The notes beneath the pieces are model-generated. The model made no database searches, was not told the origin of the DNA, and saw only the letters and a list, made by a program, of their open reading frames with translations. This document shows, one piece after another, positions 46,901-54,222 of a stretch of 64,000 nucleotides of DNA. The stretch's first letter is position 1. Every line of letters starts with the position of its first letter. The stretch lies in assembly GCF_023073415.1 (NCBI RefSeq), contig NZ_JADPJL010000005.1, positions 1-64,000 on the forward strand, read 5' to 3'. The DNA comes from Bradyrhizobium sp. 190. Its GTDB lineage: Bacteria > Pseudomonadota > Alphaproteobacteria > Rhizobiales > Xanthobacteraceae. The translations under genes and the position numbers were made by a program.

Positions 46901-47347
46901 GTGAACCTGGAGCTCGGGGAAATCCGCGATATCGGAAGCCCGACGGTTGCCGAACGGTTTAGCAACATCGAGAACGTTCGCACTGGCTCAGGCAACGACA
47001 TCATCACGGCGAGCAACGCGGTCAACGTGATGGACGGCGGCGAAGGGAACGATACGTTCAAGTTCCAGACGGCCGCGGCGGCCAACGGCGATACCATCCT
47101 CGGGTTCGAACCTGGCGATCGGCTCGATCTGAGCGGTATTGATGCCGATACCGGCACAGGAGGAAGCCAGAGCTTCACGCTCGTGAACGGCGCAGCCACT
47201 GCGGCGGGCCAGCTCGGGGTAAGCCACGAAACTCGGGCCGACGGCGACTTCACCGTCATTCAAGGCAACGTCGATGGCGCCGATGCTGACTTCAAGATCG
47301 AGATCGCGGGTCATCATGACCTGACCAACGCCAACCTCGGTCTGTGA
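40964..47347 (+). CDS. giant animal-haem-peroxidase/RTX exoprotein
   Basis: The 2127-residue protein has an animal-type haem peroxidase domain over about residues 100-900. The distal motif FGQFFDHGLDL is near 266 and LTAVHHVFHAEHNRL near 520. The proximal histidine is in YRFGHSM near 623, and NLARGRDTGVPSLN near 705. Blocks of GGxGxDxUx calcium-binding RTX repeats follow (about 980-1150, 1520-1560, 1640-1690, 1830-2040), with Ig-like modules between. The C-terminus (FKIEIAGHHDLTNANLGL) suits type I secretion; there is no Sec signal. The export genes lie directly downstream. The peroxidase may make reactive halides or crosslinks outside the cell; substrate unknown. Confidence 0.9.
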   Translation: MVVYIKSDLEFILKQIEISEAHAAGQPLYGPGGLIPAYNLAWGLRTVDGTYNHLLPGQEQWGAADRQFPELLDPAYRPADGTVFDPDGPGGPAPAMPTAPNYNPSNNPNSLVFDSSLRTISNLLVDQTLGNPAAILTALQRAGSETQMADLAAITAIYQTFKPAFDAEYQARVVMQNAQTLVDALAVQDPPADQSEIDAAAAALVAATDVHEAAVTTLEGARVVRDTALEPFGVTMDGDNVHLPNVAPDEGLSASFNSWFTLFGQFFDHGLDLVNKGGSGTVFVPLQPDDPLYVEGSHTNFMVLTRATVSAGTDGIMGTPDDVRPVNTTTSFVDQNQTYTSHASHQVFLRQYELVEVEPGIFEPRATGRLIEGENGGMATWGEVKEQARTILGIDLTDFDVGSVPLLRTDAYGNFIPNAAGFPQIITGIGGDGIPNTADDVVVSGTPGAPVNPTTALALRTGHAFLADIAHDAVPVGKIADGDITIGLGNPGNGDTEYDNELLDAHFIAGDGRVNENIGLTAVHHVFHAEHNRLVEHTKAVVLATGDAAFIAEWQLPDGSWNGERLFQAAKFGTEMQYQHLVFEEFARKVQPTINTFLVPDGFDTTLDPSIVAEFAHVVYRFGHSMLTESIDRFDPNFVADDISLIAGFLNPTAFNGVDGVINDEVAAAAIIRGMTRQVGNEIDEFVTSALRNNLLGLPLDLATINLARGRDTGVPSLNAARAEFYEASNQNVLLKPYTSWVDFASHLKHEASIINFIAAYGTHTLITGQTTIEGKRDAALTIITGVSVGGLTVPDDAEAFLNATGDYAATVLGSTLGGLNNVDLWIGGLAEEIMPFGGMLGSTFNFVFEVQMEMLQSGDRFYYLQRLDGLHLFGEMENNSFAAMMMRNTDATHLPSDVFSTPGLILEVDQTRQFNDLDGDGALESTDPVGTGILTQLVIRNDPSTAGPDTGYLRYTGGDHVVLGGTDPGPVGAFNPSGEDTLISGIGDDTLYGDGGNDYLDGGFGNDILNGGDGDDIIVDAGGDDNIKAGSGNDVVHAGPGLDLVMGGAGQDFIFLGTDEGSEVFAGEGNDFIYGNKNAERILGNEGNDWIETGTFDGAPGDNFDEIFAQDGIDGHDVFLGDGGFDEFIGEGGDDIMVGSAGRGKMVGMSGFDWATYKDNTFGVNADLSIPIIFDEAPVLPQNASLDEFESMEGLSGSAFNDVLAGTNDVAADRGPLSAGGTTGFLGSALDGEGIAHVSGLQALLGTGVTSFTAGDIILGGDGNDLITGRMGDDIIDGDKWLDVQIGVFAASDTGHTGTPLSVHNSMANLASSMFSGLINPGQLGIVRTIKTANGAGDTDIAVFSDIRANYTITPNANGSVTVTHVTVSDGLESDGTDTLWNIERLRFSNMEIGINVPPTGAPVISDLTPTEGQTLTLNTASIADANGLGAFSYQWQTSPDGATWTNIAGATAATFTPDNNALTSFGDQAGLQLRVVVSFTDGGGTAETVFATPTGPVGVDWNGIPLLNNTFNGTAGDDIAVGVSPFFIGGNDTLNGNAGNDDLAGSGGNDTITGGAGNDLVAGGAGTDVANFVGPLANFSFNVAGTNIVVTDTTGAEGTDTLSGIETLRFNGVNNYAVIANTNTNITGGGGSQALFSLDSDNNVMNGGAGNDIVFGGAGGDQIVQGGADGRDLIDGGDGTDTYQLNGVAGAETFRIYTRAEAILAGMTGLNATTEIVITRNGTNNASIIAELDNIEEINVNALSSTANNNNNPTQPDGGVSDGDTIVVIGNFTGTSLDFNTITVEGGVGDDSVDISGLTSQHRINFSFNGGNDTIIGALRPQDVINANNGNDVVDGTDGDDHLNGGMGNDIINGGAGDDVIKAGFGVDEYNGGEGSDTLDYSFANGLWVNLQTGELGDIGNPVAVEHFTSIENFIGGAGDDVITGSDVANRLEGGDGNDDIFGGAGDDWINAGYGKDRVDGGEGSDTLEYRFANGLEVNLELGEIRDIGSPTVAERFSNIENVRTGSGNDIITASNAVNVMDGGEGNDTFKFQTAAAANGDTILGFEPGDRLDLSGIDADTGTGGSQSFTLVNGAATAAGQLGVSHETRADGDFTVIQGNVDGADADFKIEIAGHHDLTNANLGL

Positions 47348-47362
47348 AGCTCCAACAACGAG

Positions 47363-47393
47363 ACGGGAAGCAGATGCGAATTCTGCTTCCCGT
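47363..47393 (+). terminator. intercistronic hairpin between peroxidase and exporter genes
   Basis: A perfect 11-bp stem acgggaagcag/ctgcttcccgt with a nine-base loop lies 15 bases after the peroxidase stop codon, followed by only a mixed pyrimidine tract. It may act as a partial terminator or 3' stabiliser that lowers exporter expression relative to the substrate. Confidence 0.6.
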
Positions 47394-47445
47394 GCGTTCT
47401 CGTCTTTCCGGGTTTCAATCATCATTTACGAACTGAGCGCATCAC

Positions 47446-49200
47446 ATGGCCAATTCAAAAGAGCTAACTCCGGCGAAGCGCCGTAACCTTGCCGAGCTGA
47501 CGCGCGGATTCCGTGGCATTGTGCTCTTCCTGTGCTTGATTTCCGGAGTGATCAACGTGCTGGCGTTGACCGGATCATTGTACATGATGCAGATCTACGA
47601 CCGGGCGCTGACCAGCGGCAGCATTCCAACGCTTCTCGTCCTTTCGAGCCTGGTCATCGGCCTGTATCTCTTCCAGGGCTGCTTCGACGTCATTCGCTCC
47701 CAGGTACTGGTGCGTGTAGGCGCTCGGCTGGATCAAAAGGTGGCGCCGCTGGCGCATCGAGTGGCAATCGACATGCCGCGTTTCGGTTTCTCGACGTCTG
47801 AAGCCCTCGAACGCGGACGAGACGTCGATACGGTTCGCGGCTTCCTCGGTAGCCAGGGACCGGCAGCTTTGTTCGATCTGCCATGGATGCCAATCTATCT
47901 GGCATTTATCTACTTTCTGCATCCGGCTCTGGGTGCCTTGACGTTCGGCGGTGCGTTCGTGCTTACGGTTCTGACCGTCGTTAGCGAAATCATGACGAAG
48001 CGTCTCAGCGTTTCCACCCGGAAGGCGGCGATGGCGCGCAACACCATTGCCGACAGCAACGCGCGCAGTGCTGACATCCTCAAGGCCATGGGCTTTGCGG
48101 GCCGTGCCGTGAGGCGCTTCAACGACGCCAACAGCGAACATCTGAAGCTTCAGACCAAGGCGAACGACATCACTGGCACCTTTGCCGCGGTGTCGCGCGT
48201 GCTGCGGATGCTGCTGCAATCAGCGGTGCTTGGCCTCGGTGCCTATCTTACAATCAAGGGCGAGCTCACCGCCGGAGCCATCATCGCATGCTCGGTGGCA
48301 TCGGCGCGTGCCCTGGCGCCGGTGGACCAGGCGATCGGAAACTGGAAGCCCTTCGTCGCGGCGAGGATGGCCTACCAGCGGCTTCGCGACACGGTCGTGG
48401 CACTAGCCGCTGCTGACGAGCCGATGAAGCTGCCGGTGCCACGCCAACGTCTCAGCGTGGAGAAGATCACGGTCGCCGTGCCTGGTTCGGGACAGATCAT
48501 CCTGAGCGATGTCGCCTTCGAGCTCGAGGCTGGCCAGGCGCTCGGCATCATTGGACCCAGCGCCGGCGGAAAGACCACGATGGTGCGCGCGCTCACTGGC
48601 ATCTGGCCGGTGCTGCGCGGCAGCGTCCGGCTGGACGGCGCTGATCTGACACAATGGCGCGAGGAGGAGATCGGACAGCATATCGGCTACCTTCCGCAGG
48701 AAGTCAGCCTGATGGATGCGACGATCGAAGACAACATCTGCCGGTTCGAGCCTCAGCCGGATTCCCTAAAGGTTATCGAAGCGGCCAAGGCGGCAGGCGT
48801 GCACGACATGATCCTGAAAATGCCGGAAGGATACCGAACGCAGCTCGGCCCGCAGGGTACAGCCTTGTCGGCAGGTCAGCGGCAGCGCGTGGCGCTGGCC
48901 CGTGCGCTTTACGGCAATCCATTCGTCGTCGTCATGGACGAACCGAATTCGAACCTTGATGGCGAAGGAGAGGAAGCTCTCACCCGAGCGATCGCGAGCA
49001 TCAGCGCGCGTGGCGGGATCACGATCGTCATTGCACATCGTCCCAGTGCGCTGGTCGCCGTGGATCTCATTGCCATTGTGCAGAACGGTCGCATCACTTC
49101 GTTCGGCAAAAAGCAGGACATCATGACGCCGGGGGGGCTCCAACCGACGGCGAGACCGGTTCCCGAAGAACTCCGAACGCAGGTGAGGAGGCCAGCATGA
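47446..49200 (+). CDS. type I secretion system ATP-binding/permease protein (PrtD type)
   Basis: The 584-residue protein has six membrane helices in the N-terminal half and an ABC ATPase in the C-terminal half. Walker A is GPSAGGKTT near 370, the signature is LSAGQRQRVALARAL near 474, and Walker B is VVVMDEPNSNLD near 495. It lacks an N-terminal peptidase domain, as expected for RTX exporters. It should energise one-step export of the peroxidase and perhaps the 820-residue neighbour. Its stop overlaps the next start (ATGA), so the two are translationally coupled. Confidence 0.93.
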   Translation: MANSKELTPAKRRNLAELTRGFRGIVLFLCLISGVINVLALTGSLYMMQIYDRALTSGSIPTLLVLSSLVIGLYLFQGCFDVIRSQVLVRVGARLDQKVAPLAHRVAIDMPRFGFSTSEALERGRDVDTVRGFLGSQGPAALFDLPWMPIYLAFIYFLHPALGALTFGGAFVLTVLTVVSEIMTKRLSVSTRKAAMARNTIADSNARSADILKAMGFAGRAVRRFNDANSEHLKLQTKANDITGTFAAVSRVLRMLLQSAVLGLGAYLTIKGELTAGAIIACSVASARALAPVDQAIGNWKPFVAARMAYQRLRDTVVALAAADEPMKLPVPRQRLSVEKITVAVPGSGQIILSDVAFELEAGQALGIIGPSAGGKTTMVRALTGIWPVLRGSVRLDGADLTQWREEEIGQHIGYLPQEVSLMDATIEDNICRFEPQPDSLKVIEAAKAAGVHDMILKMPEGYRTQLGPQGTALSAGQRQRVALARALYGNPFVVVMDEPNSNLDGEGEEALTRAIASISARGGITIVIAHRPSALVAVDLIAIVQNGRITSFGKKQDIMTPGGLQPTARPVPEELRTQVRRPA

Positions 49201-51659
49201 TCGGCGTCAAAGCATTCAAGCCAGCATCACAGCAGTCGCAACCGAAGCGTGACGACTACGCTGAGCCCGAGCAAGAAAAGAGAAGGATCGTACCGCTCGC
49301 TTTTCTGTTGTTCTTGACCGGCTGTGCCGCGTATCTCAAAAGTTTTCTTCCGGTCAATGCGGAAGAACAAAAACCGCAGCCGAGCAACAAGGGTAATGAC
49401 GATGCCGACCAGACTGAGTCAAAAATGGACGGTGAAGTCAGCGCCTTCATTGAAGAAGCTGTAGCTGACGGGGAGGCGACCACCGCAGCGGACCCCGTCG
49501 TCAAGTTTTCTGGCAACGTCGTCCCGATCCGGATGGCTCTGCCGCAGGAAGCTGGGGCATTTCCGGTGAGTGGTTCTCCGCCCCTTGAACCGGCGCCTCT
49601 GTTTTCGGTTCCTGTCGCGACCGGCCCGGTCGGAAATGCGGTTCGGGCTGGCGAGAACCCGCCCGCCCGAGCAAATTCCGGTGACGACGGAGACGGCAAA
49701 GACGGTGGTGGCGGCGGCGGTGGCGGTGGCGGTGGCGGAGAAGATGACAAGCAACGCAAGTCACGTGCGCCCGATACATCTCTGGATCCCCTTCATAACC
49801 GAGCGCCGCGCACCATCGGTCCGGTCCACCTGCAGGACCTGGTCGGCAACCAGGTATTGATGATTTCCATGCTAACCCTGCTGGGAGGCGCCACTGATCC
49901 GGATGGCAACCCGCTGAGCATAGTAAACATTTCATCGACCTCCGGCACGCTTACAGAGACCGAACAAGGTGGCTGGATGTTCGTGGTCGACGAGGGCATG
50001 GTTGGCGACGTCACGTTGACCTACACGATCACCGACGGCGCTGCATCCGTCGTGCAGACAGCCCGTTTCAGCGTGCTCGATGCGCCGTCAATCATTGGGA
50101 CCGCCGCGGATGACAGTCTTCTCGGCACGCAGGAGGCCGATACGATCGACGGCGGTGCGGGCAGCGACACCATCTACGCCCGCCAAGGCAACGATACCAT
50201 CATGGGCGGATCCGGCGACGACTACATCACTGCGGGGGCCGGCAATGACATTGTCTACGCTGGAGCAGGGAACGACGCGGTGTTCGCGGGTCCAGGAAAC
50301 GACGTTGCTTACGGTGGATCCGGCAATGACCGTTTGTTTGGCGAAGACGGCGACGACAAGATTATGGGGGAGGATGGCGACGATTTCATCTCGGGCGGCG
50401 CGGGGAACGACATATTGTCGGACGGGGCGGGCCGGGACACGGTTCAAGGCGGGGCTGGCACCGACCATGTAATAGCTGCAACAGACGCGGCTAACGATAG
50501 CTACGACGGGGGCGCCGGACGCGACACTCTGGACTACTCCGCGACCGCCTTGGGTGTCACGGCCGACCTCGGGAACGGAACCGCACACGGTGCGGAGATC
50601 GGCCACGATCGGATCGCTAGCTTCGAGGAAGTCGCCGGCGGAAGCGGGGACGATCGCATAAGCGCGGGGTCAACGCCGGTCTCGATGACCGGGGGTGCCG
50701 GTAATGACACGATCGAGGGCGGAGCCGGAAATGACGTCATTTCGGATGGCGTGGGAAGTGACATGGTCAGCGGCGGCGGTGGCGACGATCATGTCCTGGC
50801 TGCGGCGGACGCGGCTAACGATTCCTATAACGGAGGTGCCGGGCAGGACGAATTGGATTATTCGACCGCGACGCTTAGCATCACGGTCGACCTTGGAAGT
50901 GGCACGGCCGATGGTCTCGATATTGGTCACGACTTGGTTGCATCATTCGAGAAAGTCATTACCGGATCTGGCGATGACCAACTCGTCGCCGGATCAACCT
51001 CGGTCTCGATAACAGCTGGTGATGGCAACGACACCATTTCGGATGGCGCGGGATCTGACACGGTCAGCGGCGGCGGCGGCGATGATCATGTCGTGGCTGC
51101 GGCGGACGCGGCTAACGATTCCTATGACGGAGGCGCCGGGCAGGACCGGCTGGACTACTCGACCGCAACCTTCAGCATTACGGTCAATGTCGGAAGCGGC
51201 ACGGCCGACGGCGTCGATATTGGTCACGACCTGATTGCTGCCTTTGACGAGGTTATTACCGGATCCGGCGATGACCATCTCATCTCCGGATCAACCTCGG
51301 TCGCGATGACGGGCGGTGACGGCGCAGACACGTTCGAATTCCAAAGGCCTGAGGGTGATCAGCAGGCGATGACGGTCCGCAAGATCACCGACTTCACGGT
51401 CGGCGATCGGATCGTCGCTGCGACCTACGAGATCAGCTACCTCCAGGAAGACGGCGCGGCAAACCCGATCTCTGACATGTTCAGCGACGTCTATCTGTCG
51501 GCAGGCGGCGACAATCGCCCGGTTCGTTTCCGATTCGAGGAAGATGACAGCAACCAGTTGACGTTGGTGGACGTACACGATCGGCCCGGCACGGATGAGT
51601 TCTTCACCATTGAACTTGTCGGACATCATCACCTTCAGTTCACCGTCGCCGTCGGTTAA
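49197..51659 (+). CDS. membrane-anchored RTX repeat protein within the secretion operon
   Basis: The 820-residue protein has a cytoplasmic start and one membrane helix (RIVPLAFLLFLTGCAAYL, about 31-48). An acidic linker with a poly-glycine run (about 177-185) leads to a cadherin-like module (about 210-300), then RTX nonapeptides (about 305-410) and three large repeats of about 100 residues (about 409-710). The tail FTIELVGHHHLQFTVAVG resembles that of the peroxidase. It starts inside the ATPase stop codon and ends 21 bases before the adaptor gene. It may be a calcium-binding partner of the exporter or a cell-tethered substrate; neither is shown. Confidence 0.85.
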   Translation: MIGVKAFKPASQQSQPKRDDYAEPEQEKRRIVPLAFLLFLTGCAAYLKSFLPVNAEEQKPQPSNKGNDDADQTESKMDGEVSAFIEEAVADGEATTAADPVVKFSGNVVPIRMALPQEAGAFPVSGSPPLEPAPLFSVPVATGPVGNAVRAGENPPARANSGDDGDGKDGGGGGGGGGGGGEDDKQRKSRAPDTSLDPLHNRAPRTIGPVHLQDLVGNQVLMISMLTLLGGATDPDGNPLSIVNISSTSGTLTETEQGGWMFVVDEGMVGDVTLTYTITDGAASVVQTARFSVLDAPSIIGTAADDSLLGTQEADTIDGGAGSDTIYARQGNDTIMGGSGDDYITAGAGNDIVYAGAGNDAVFAGPGNDVAYGGSGNDRLFGEDGDDKIMGEDGDDFISGGAGNDILSDGAGRDTVQGGAGTDHVIAATDAANDSYDGGAGRDTLDYSATALGVTADLGNGTAHGAEIGHDRIASFEEVAGGSGDDRISAGSTPVSMTGGAGNDTIEGGAGNDVISDGVGSDMVSGGGGDDHVLAAADAANDSYNGGAGQDELDYSTATLSITVDLGSGTADGLDIGHDLVASFEKVITGSGDDQLVAGSTSVSITAGDGNDTISDGAGSDTVSGGGGDDHVVAAADAANDSYDGGAGQDRLDYSTATFSITVNVGSGTADGVDIGHDLIAAFDEVITGSGDDHLISGSTSVAMTGGDGADTFEFQRPEGDQQAMTVRKITDFTVGDRIVAATYEISYLQEDGAANPISDMFSDVYLSAGGDNRPVRFRFEEDDSNQLTLVDVHDRPGTDEFFTIELVGHHHLQFTVAVG
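50421..51330. repeat. three in-gene tandem repeats of about 300 bp
   Basis: Units begin at 50421, 50745 and 51042 with GAGRDT/GVGSDM/GAGSDT motifs and share DHV.AA.DAANDSY.GGAG.D.LDYS. The second and third are 297 bases apart and nearly identical, so recent duplication is likely. Confidence 0.85.
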
Positions 51660-51680
51660 GGCAATCGAGGAAACCAGCCC

Positions 51681-53036
51681 ATGAAACATTACGATTCGAA
51701 ATCGTTCACCTCGGACGCATTGCCATCCCCGATCGCTCGCGGCACGGAACGGGCCTTTCGCGTTTGGCCAAGGGTATTGGGTGGTCTCGCGCTCGTGGGT
51801 CTGTTGGTGATCGGCTGCGGCGGATGGGCGGCGATCGCAAGGCTGGAAGGCGCAATAGTGGCCGCCGGTACCGTGAAGGTCGATCAAAACCTGAAAGAGG
51901 TCCAGCACAGGGACGGAGGCATCGTAAAAACGCTTGCGGTTCGGCAGGGCGATCTCGTTAAGGAAGGGCAGGTGCTGGCGACGTTGGACGACGTTCAGAT
52001 CAGGGCAGAGCTTCTCATCGTGCGCTCCCAACTGGGCGAGGCCATGGGCCGCCAGGCGCGCCTGATTGCGGAACGCGACAACCTTCGCTCAATTGAATTT
52101 CCGGCCGACCTTTTTCGATTATCGAGCACTGCTGACGCTGTGATCCACGGCGAGAGCCGTTTGTTTGCGGGCAACAAGTTGGGCAGGGACAGCCAGAAGG
52201 AGCAGCTCGAGCTTAGCATCAACCAGACCCGGGAGGAGATCAGAGGAATGGAAGCGCGGCTCGCTGCCAAAGAGCAAGAGATCAAATTGGTGGGTGCCGA
52301 GCGCGACAAGCTGGACGCTCTCTTCGAGAAAAAGATCGTGGAATACACCCGCGTCTACTCCGCGCACCGTGATTGGGCGCGAATACTCGGAGAGCGGGGC
52401 GAAATATCGGCCGGCATTGCCCGCGCCAAGGTCCGCGCCACCGAAATCAGGGTCCAGATCATTGCCATAGACCAGAACGCCAGCACCGAGGCGCAGCGCG
52501 ACCTCCGGACAGTGGACGCCCGCATTTCCGAATTGAACGAACGCAAACTGGCTATTGAGGACCGTCTTTCCCGCACTGAAATACGGGCTCCTGTTTCGGG
52601 CTACGTCAACGAACTGTTTGTTCATACGGTGGGCGGCGTCATTACGCCTGCAGCGAAGATTGCCACGATCGTTCCCCAAAACGCAGAACTCAAGTTCGAG
52701 ATCAAGATCTCACCCGCCGACATCGACCAGGTAAGGGAAGGGCAGCCCGCCCGAATTCGTCTCACCGCCTTTAACCGCACCACGACACCCGAGATGAAGG
52801 GCAAGGTCACTCTGGTTTCGCCAGCCTCGGCGCGTGATCCCACCAACGGCCAGGAGCACTACATTGCATACGTCAATCTGCTCCCGACCGAGGAAACCGT
52901 CGTTCAACTGAGTGGAATGAAACTGGTACCGGGAATGCCGGCAGAGGTGTTTGTTTCGACCCAGGAAAGAACGGTCGCCTCCTATCTGTCGAAACCCTTC
53001 ACCGATCAGATGAATCGCGCCTTCCGCGAGCGCTGA
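51681..53036 (+). CDS. HlyD-family type I secretion adaptor
   Basis: The 451-residue protein has a short cytoplasmic tail and one membrane helix (VLGGLALVGLLVIGCGGWAAIA). A biotinyl-lipoyl-like half (GTVKVDQNLKEVQHRDGGIV) precedes a long coiled-coil (about 150-290). The second lipoyl half (IRAPVSGYVNELFVHTVGGV) and a beta-barrel domain follow. It should link the ATPase to an outer-membrane TolC-type channel, whose gene is not in the window. It follows the 820-residue protein gene by 21 bases. Confidence 0.93.
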   Translation: MKHYDSKSFTSDALPSPIARGTERAFRVWPRVLGGLALVGLLVIGCGGWAAIARLEGAIVAAGTVKVDQNLKEVQHRDGGIVKTLAVRQGDLVKEGQVLATLDDVQIRAELLIVRSQLGEAMGRQARLIAERDNLRSIEFPADLFRLSSTADAVIHGESRLFAGNKLGRDSQKEQLELSINQTREEIRGMEARLAAKEQEIKLVGAERDKLDALFEKKIVEYTRVYSAHRDWARILGERGEISAGIARAKVRATEIRVQIIAIDQNASTEAQRDLRTVDARISELNERKLAIEDRLSRTEIRAPVSGYVNELFVHTVGGVITPAAKIATIVPQNAELKFEIKISPADIDQVREGQPARIRLTAFNRTTTPEMKGKVTLVSPASARDPTNGQEHYIAYVNLLPTEETVVQLSGMKLVPGMPAEVFVSTQERTVASYLSKPFTDQMNRAFRER

Positions 53037-53068
53037 GAGCATTGACCAGTAGCGAGAGGGCGCTAGCC

Positions 53069-53350
53069 ATGCCCGGCTTAAATGGAGGAAGACCCTCAGC
53101 GATCACAGTCTATCCGCATTTCGTCCAGCTGAATGTGCCCGAACGAGGCTTTGGTAGCGAACTCGATGCGATGGTCCAGTTCTGTCTCGAGCACGGCGAA
53201 GAGTTTCGCATTGGGTGTTTCCGAGAAATCGACCGGCGAGACTGCATTCTCTTCCGCTTCCGAGATCCGAAGAATGCGGCCGAGTTCGCAAGGCGCTTTG
53301 GAGGAGAGATCTTTGCAGTCCCGTCGGATGATGATCTTTTCTTTCCATGA
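53069..53350 (+). CDS. small cytoplasmic protein after the secretion operon
   Basis: From ATG 53069 (agaggg site) the 93-residue acidic protein reads MPGLNGGRPSAITVYPHFVQLNVPE and ends in FAVPSDDDLFFP. TTG 53042 would add nine residues. It has no signal or membrane segment. The 32-base gap after the adaptor gene suggests co-transcription. No domain recognised. Confidence 0.55.
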   Translation: MPGLNGGRPSAITVYPHFVQLNVPERGFGSELDAMVQFCLEHGEEFRIGCFREIDRRDCILFRFRDPKNAAEFARRFGGEIFAVPSDDDLFFP

Positions 53351-53435
53351 GCAATGTGCAGGTCTGACCCCCGAGAATACCTACACGGTCATTGGTCCCT
53401 CTTGAGTCAGCCTTTGCCTCGGGGCTTGTGCTGAA

Positions 53436-53687
53436 TCAACTGCGGGACCTGAAATACAAATTCGTCTCGTGCCCGTCGAGCCGAACTTGCTTGCGTTCGA
53501 TCAAGCCCTCCCGAGCCATCAGCCTCAAATTGTGTTTAATACTCGCCGGCGACCACATCTTCAGTTGCTTCCAAAGCAACAGGCCAGATACCGCGTTTTC
53601 TTCGCCAATAGGAATGAGTTTGGCCAGTTCGTCAGAAATAGACATGCGACAAAGCTCGATAAGCAAATGATAAACTCGGGCGAACAA
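53436..53687 (-). CDS. small winged-helix DNA-binding-like protein
   Basis: The 83-residue protein has a helix-turn-helix pattern (LLLWKQLKMWSPASIKHNLRLMAREGLIERKQV) followed by a wing-like strand pair (RLDGHETNLYF). This fits a minimal winged helix, so a DNA-binding role is likely. It faces the secretion operon on the opposite strand. No family name assigned. Confidence 0.55.
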   Translation of the reverse strand: MFARVYHLLIELCRMSISDELAKLIPIGEENAVSGLLLWKQLKMWSPASIKHNLRLMAREGLIERKQVRLDGHETNLYFRSRS

Positions 53688-53697
53688 ATGCCCCTTT

Positions 53698-53981
53698 GAT
53701 AATTACTTCAGTCCAATTCGGACGCGGATCGACCCAGTTAACCGAGCCGCACCGCGTGCACTTCAAATGCGCAAGGACATCGTACCAATCCCAGTCCGGG
53801 AGTCTATCCAGCGGCACTGCAGCATGGTGCCAGCAGCGGGGGCGGGAATCTCGATCAGGCGATTCCACGCAAACCCGCAGTCGATGGTGAGGTGGACGAC
53901 TCCGACCGCGAGCCGGAAGATACCGGCATCGGCGATCACGACGGGTTGCTTGAGCAGATCGGAACGCAGGATCGGCGGCAT
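53698..53981 (-). pseudogene. probable frameshifted zinc-ribbon protein
   Basis: One frame gives MPPILRSDLLKQPVVIADAGIFRL and on to MLQC. A second frame then continues RLPDWDWYDVLAHLKCTRCGSVNWVDPRPNW with a CxxC pair. Small proteins in Bradyrhizobium join such segments in one frame, from memory, so an indel near 53,810 probably broke the gene. The first cysteine pair is also incomplete. Confidence 0.4.
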
Positions 53982-54111
53982 GGGGCTATGGCATGAAGAG
54001 CAGCCGTGGCTCCAACGGGAAGCCGTTCAGATCGCCGCCCAACCGCTCGGGGAAGCAACTCTGGCCAGATTAGTTTACTCCCGTGTGGGGTGAAGAAGCA
54101 CGGAGTAATCC

Positions 54112-54222
54112 ATGACCACTCTGCAAGCGGTCGCATTAGGCGCTATGCTCGCGTGGACTCCATCGCTTATTATCCTGGCGGTTTCGCTATGGGATGTTCC
54201 TGAGCTTGAGGGGATGGAATAG
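54112..54222 (+). CDS. 36-residue membrane peptide
   Basis: An ATG behind a cggag site at good spacing opens a frame for MTTLQAVALGAMLAWTPSLI followed by ILAVSLW and an acidic tail (DVPELEGME). It is a single membrane helix with the acidic end probably inside. A strong terminator follows at 54340, supporting a real transcript. Function unknown. Confidence 0.55.
   Translation: MTTLQAVALGAMLAWTPSLIILAVSLWDVPELEGME

Noticed and set aside
43900..47050. Repeated DNA motifs that might suggest a CRISPR or satellite array
   Set aside because: They are in-frame RTX nonapeptide codons (GGxGxD) of variable spacing, not repeats with unique spacers.
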